NCBI GenBank assembly: GCA_959019945.1
Contig: CAUEQD010000034.1
Location: 1-15,722 of the forward strand
Source of the DNA: an uncultured Collinsella sp.
GTDB taxonomy: Bacteria; Actinomycetota; Coriobacteriia; Coriobacteriales; Coriobacteriaceae
Direction of reading: 5' to 3'
DNA: 15,722 nt
Position numbers and translations under genes: made by a program. The notes beneath the pieces were generated by a model. It did not search any database and had not been told where the DNA came from. It saw only the letters and a list, made by a program, of their open reading frames with translations. Each line of letters opens with the position of its first letter. Position 1 is the first letter of the stretch. This document shows positions 14,458 through 15,722 of the stretch, piece by piece.

Positions 14458-15612
14458 ATGCACGAGACAGAGATCAACAACTACCTTGCCGTCATTAAGG
14501 TGGTCGGCGTCGGCGGCGGCGGTACCAACGCGGTCAATCGAATGATCGAAGAGGGCATCCGCGGCGTCGAGTTTGTTGCCATCAACACCGATGCTCAGGC
14601 ACTCGCGATCTCTGATGCCGATATCAAGGTGCACATCGGCACCGACCTTACCCGCGGCCTGGGCGCCGGCGCCAACCCCGAGGTTGGCCGCAAGGCTGCC
14701 GATGAGTCCCGCGACGACATTGCCGAGGCGCTCGCTGGCGCCGACATGGTGTTCATCACCTGCGGCGAGGGCGGTGGCACCGGTACCGGCGCTGCTCCCA
14801 TCGTTGCCGATATCGCGATGAACGAGGTCGGCGCACTGACCGTCGCCGTCGTGACCAAGCCCTTCACCTTCGAGGGCCGCAAGCGCAAGAAGAGCGCCGA
14901 GGAGGGCATTAAGACCCTCTCCGATTGCGTCGATACCATGATCGTCATCCCCAACGATAAGCTGCTCGACATCGCCGAGAAGAAGACTACCATGCTCGAG
15001 GCCTTCGCGATTGCCGATGGCGTCCTTTCCCAGGGCACCCAGGGCATCACCGACCTCATCACCGTCCCCGGTATCATCAACCTGGACTTCGCCGATGTTA
15101 AGACCATCATGAAGCAGGCCGGTACCGCCATGATGGGTATCGGTACCTCTTCTGGGGATACCCGTGCCGTCGACGCTGCCCAGCAGGCCATCTCCAGCCC
15201 GCTGCTCGAGAGCTCCATCGATGGTGCCACACGCGTGCTGCTCTCCATCGCCGGTTCCAAGGACCTGGGCATCCAGGAGATCAGCGACGCCGCCGACGTT
15301 GTCGCCAACGCCGTCGACCCCGAGGCCAACATCATCTTCGGTACCGTTGTCGACGAGTCCCTGGGCGATCAGGTGCGTATCACCGTCATCGCTACGGGCT
15401 TCTCCGACTCCAACGTCAACCGTCAGGACGAGCTCTTTGCTGCTCAGCAGTCTCAGAGCAAGGCCGCTGCCTCCGCTGAGCCGCAGCGCACCGCTCCGGC
15501 CACCAGCCCGGCTCAGGCCGCTCCGACCCGCAACGTCGGTGGCACCGAGCTTCCTAACTTCGGCAACGATCAGTTCGAGCTTCCCGACTTCCTGAAGCGC
15601 GGTAGCTTCTAA
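14458..15612 (+). CDS. ftsZ: FtsZ, tubulin-like cell division GTPase
   Basis: FtsZ polymerises with GTP into the ring that recruits the divisome. The 384 residues begin with a short N-tail, then GVGGGGTNAVNRM (17-29), NTDAQAL (43-49) and the T-loop GGGTGTGAAP (105-114). The T7 loop has the catalytic NLDFADVK (208-215) with Asp210 and Asp213. A variable linker rich in Ala, Pro and Gln spans about 327-362. The C-terminal peptide ELPDFLKR (374-381) is the usual docking site for SepF- or FtsA-like partners. Residues just before the T-loop read TCGE where most homologues have TAGM. Third positions are strongly C-ended, as expected of a highly expressed gene. There is no ftsA nearby. A strong terminator follows. 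Confidence 0.98.
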   Translation: MHETEINNYLAVIKVVGVGGGGTNAVNRMIEEGIRGVEFVAINTDAQALAISDADIKVHIGTDLTRGLGAGANPEVGRKAADESRDDIAEALAGADMVFITCGEGGGTGTGAAPIVADIAMNEVGALTVAVVTKPFTFEGRKRKKSAEEGIKTLSDCVDTMIVIPNDKLLDIAEKKTTMLEAFAIADGVLSQGTQGITDLITVPGIINLDFADVKTIMKQAGTAMMGIGTSSGDTRAVDAAQQAISSPLLESSIDGATRVLLSIAGSKDLGIQEISDAADVVANAVDPEANIIFGTVVDESLGDQVRITVIATGFSDSNVNRQDELFAAQQSQSKAAASAEPQRTAPATSPAQAAPTRNVGGTELPNFGNDQFELPDFLKRGSF

Positions 15613-15638
15613 GTCGTTCTTTGCATTGTTGCTCACGG

Positions 15639-15672
15639 GGGCGTGTCCGTATGGACGCGCCCTTTTTATTTA
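15639..15672 (+). terminator. Intrinsic terminator after ftsZ
   Basis: GGGCGTGTCC (15639-15648) pairs with GGACGCGCCC (15653-15662) over ten base pairs, including one G-T wobble, around the tetraloop GTAT. A T-rich tail (TTTTTATTTA) follows at once. It lies 27 bases after the ftsZ stop and marks the end of the cluster transcript. Confidence 0.93.
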
Positions 15673-15673
15673 G

Positions 15674-15706
15674 AGGCTTTAGCCTGTGCGGGGCGCGCAG
15701 CGCGCC
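15674..15706. repeat. Two short inverted repeats after the terminator
   Basis: AGGCT and AGCCT flank TT at 15674-15685. GGCGCGC (15692-15698) and GCGCGCC (15700-15706) flank a single A. They may belong to a downstream leader or to a terminator of a gene on the other strand beyond the window. The window ends 16 bases later, so their role cannot be judged. Confidence 0.4.
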
Positions 15707-15722
15707 GCATCAGAAACCACCC

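Noticed and set aside
14236..15636. 466-codon open frame on the minus strand covering all of ftsZ
   Set aside because: The Gly, Asp and Leu-rich repetitive translation is what the antisense of strongly codon-biased ftsZ gives. It also runs through the ftsZ leader and towards the terminator without any sign of a gene.
1..15722. Mobile elements, CRISPR arrays, tRNA genes or defence genes
   Set aside because: Genes are contiguous core cell wall and division genes in one direction, and I saw no long terminal repeats, arrays, transposase or tRNA-like sequence.

Overview
The window is a nearly complete division and cell wall (dcw) cluster. All thirteen genes lie on the plus strand, and every large open frame has a recognisable family. 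High GC, a strong GTG/ATG/TTG high-GC codon pattern, the actinobacterial form of the MurG glycine loop (GGTAGH), the absence of ftsA beside ftsZ and the gene order all suggest an actinomycete. Long basic tails on the division proteins also fit the Coriobacteriia, Collinsella or a close relative. The phylum is a fairly firm inference and the genus is tentative.

Layout. Positions 1-121 are a leader holding a good sigma70-type promoter and two near-identical inverted repeats. Then come mraZ (transcription factor), rsmH (16S rRNA methyltransferase), an FtsL-like membrane protein and a class B penicillin-binding protein (ftsI type). A 127-base gap at 3987-4113 lies where murE stands in many other clusters. 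It is followed by a tightly packed run of murF, mraY, murD, ftsW and murG. A 97-base gap leads to murC, murB and ftsQ (murB and ftsQ overlap by 44 bases). A 199-base AT-richer gap precedes ftsZ, and a strong intrinsic terminator closes the cluster at 15639-15672. No stretch longer than 300 bases lacks a gene.

How the genes work together. MurC, MurD, MurF and MurB supply cytoplasmic UDP-muramyl peptide; MurA and the third amino-acid ligase MurE are not in the window. MraY and MurG convert the product to lipid I and lipid II. FtsW polymerises lipid II at the septum and the FtsI-type transpeptidase cross-links it. FtsQ and the FtsL-like protein form the periplasmic regulatory scaffold, and FtsZ provides the cytoplasmic ring. 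MraZ probably regulates the cluster from its own promoter.

This is mostly a conserved core region, and I do not see a new defence, mobile or biosynthetic system. The most interesting signals are regulatory: the paired GGGGYGGTTCCCC palindromes in and just after the mraZ promoter, the 10-base-phased TGGGG boxes overlapping its -35, and the AT-rich ftsZ leader. Secondary points are the missing murE, the long basic tails on three divisome proteins and the unusual residues just before the FtsZ T-loop.
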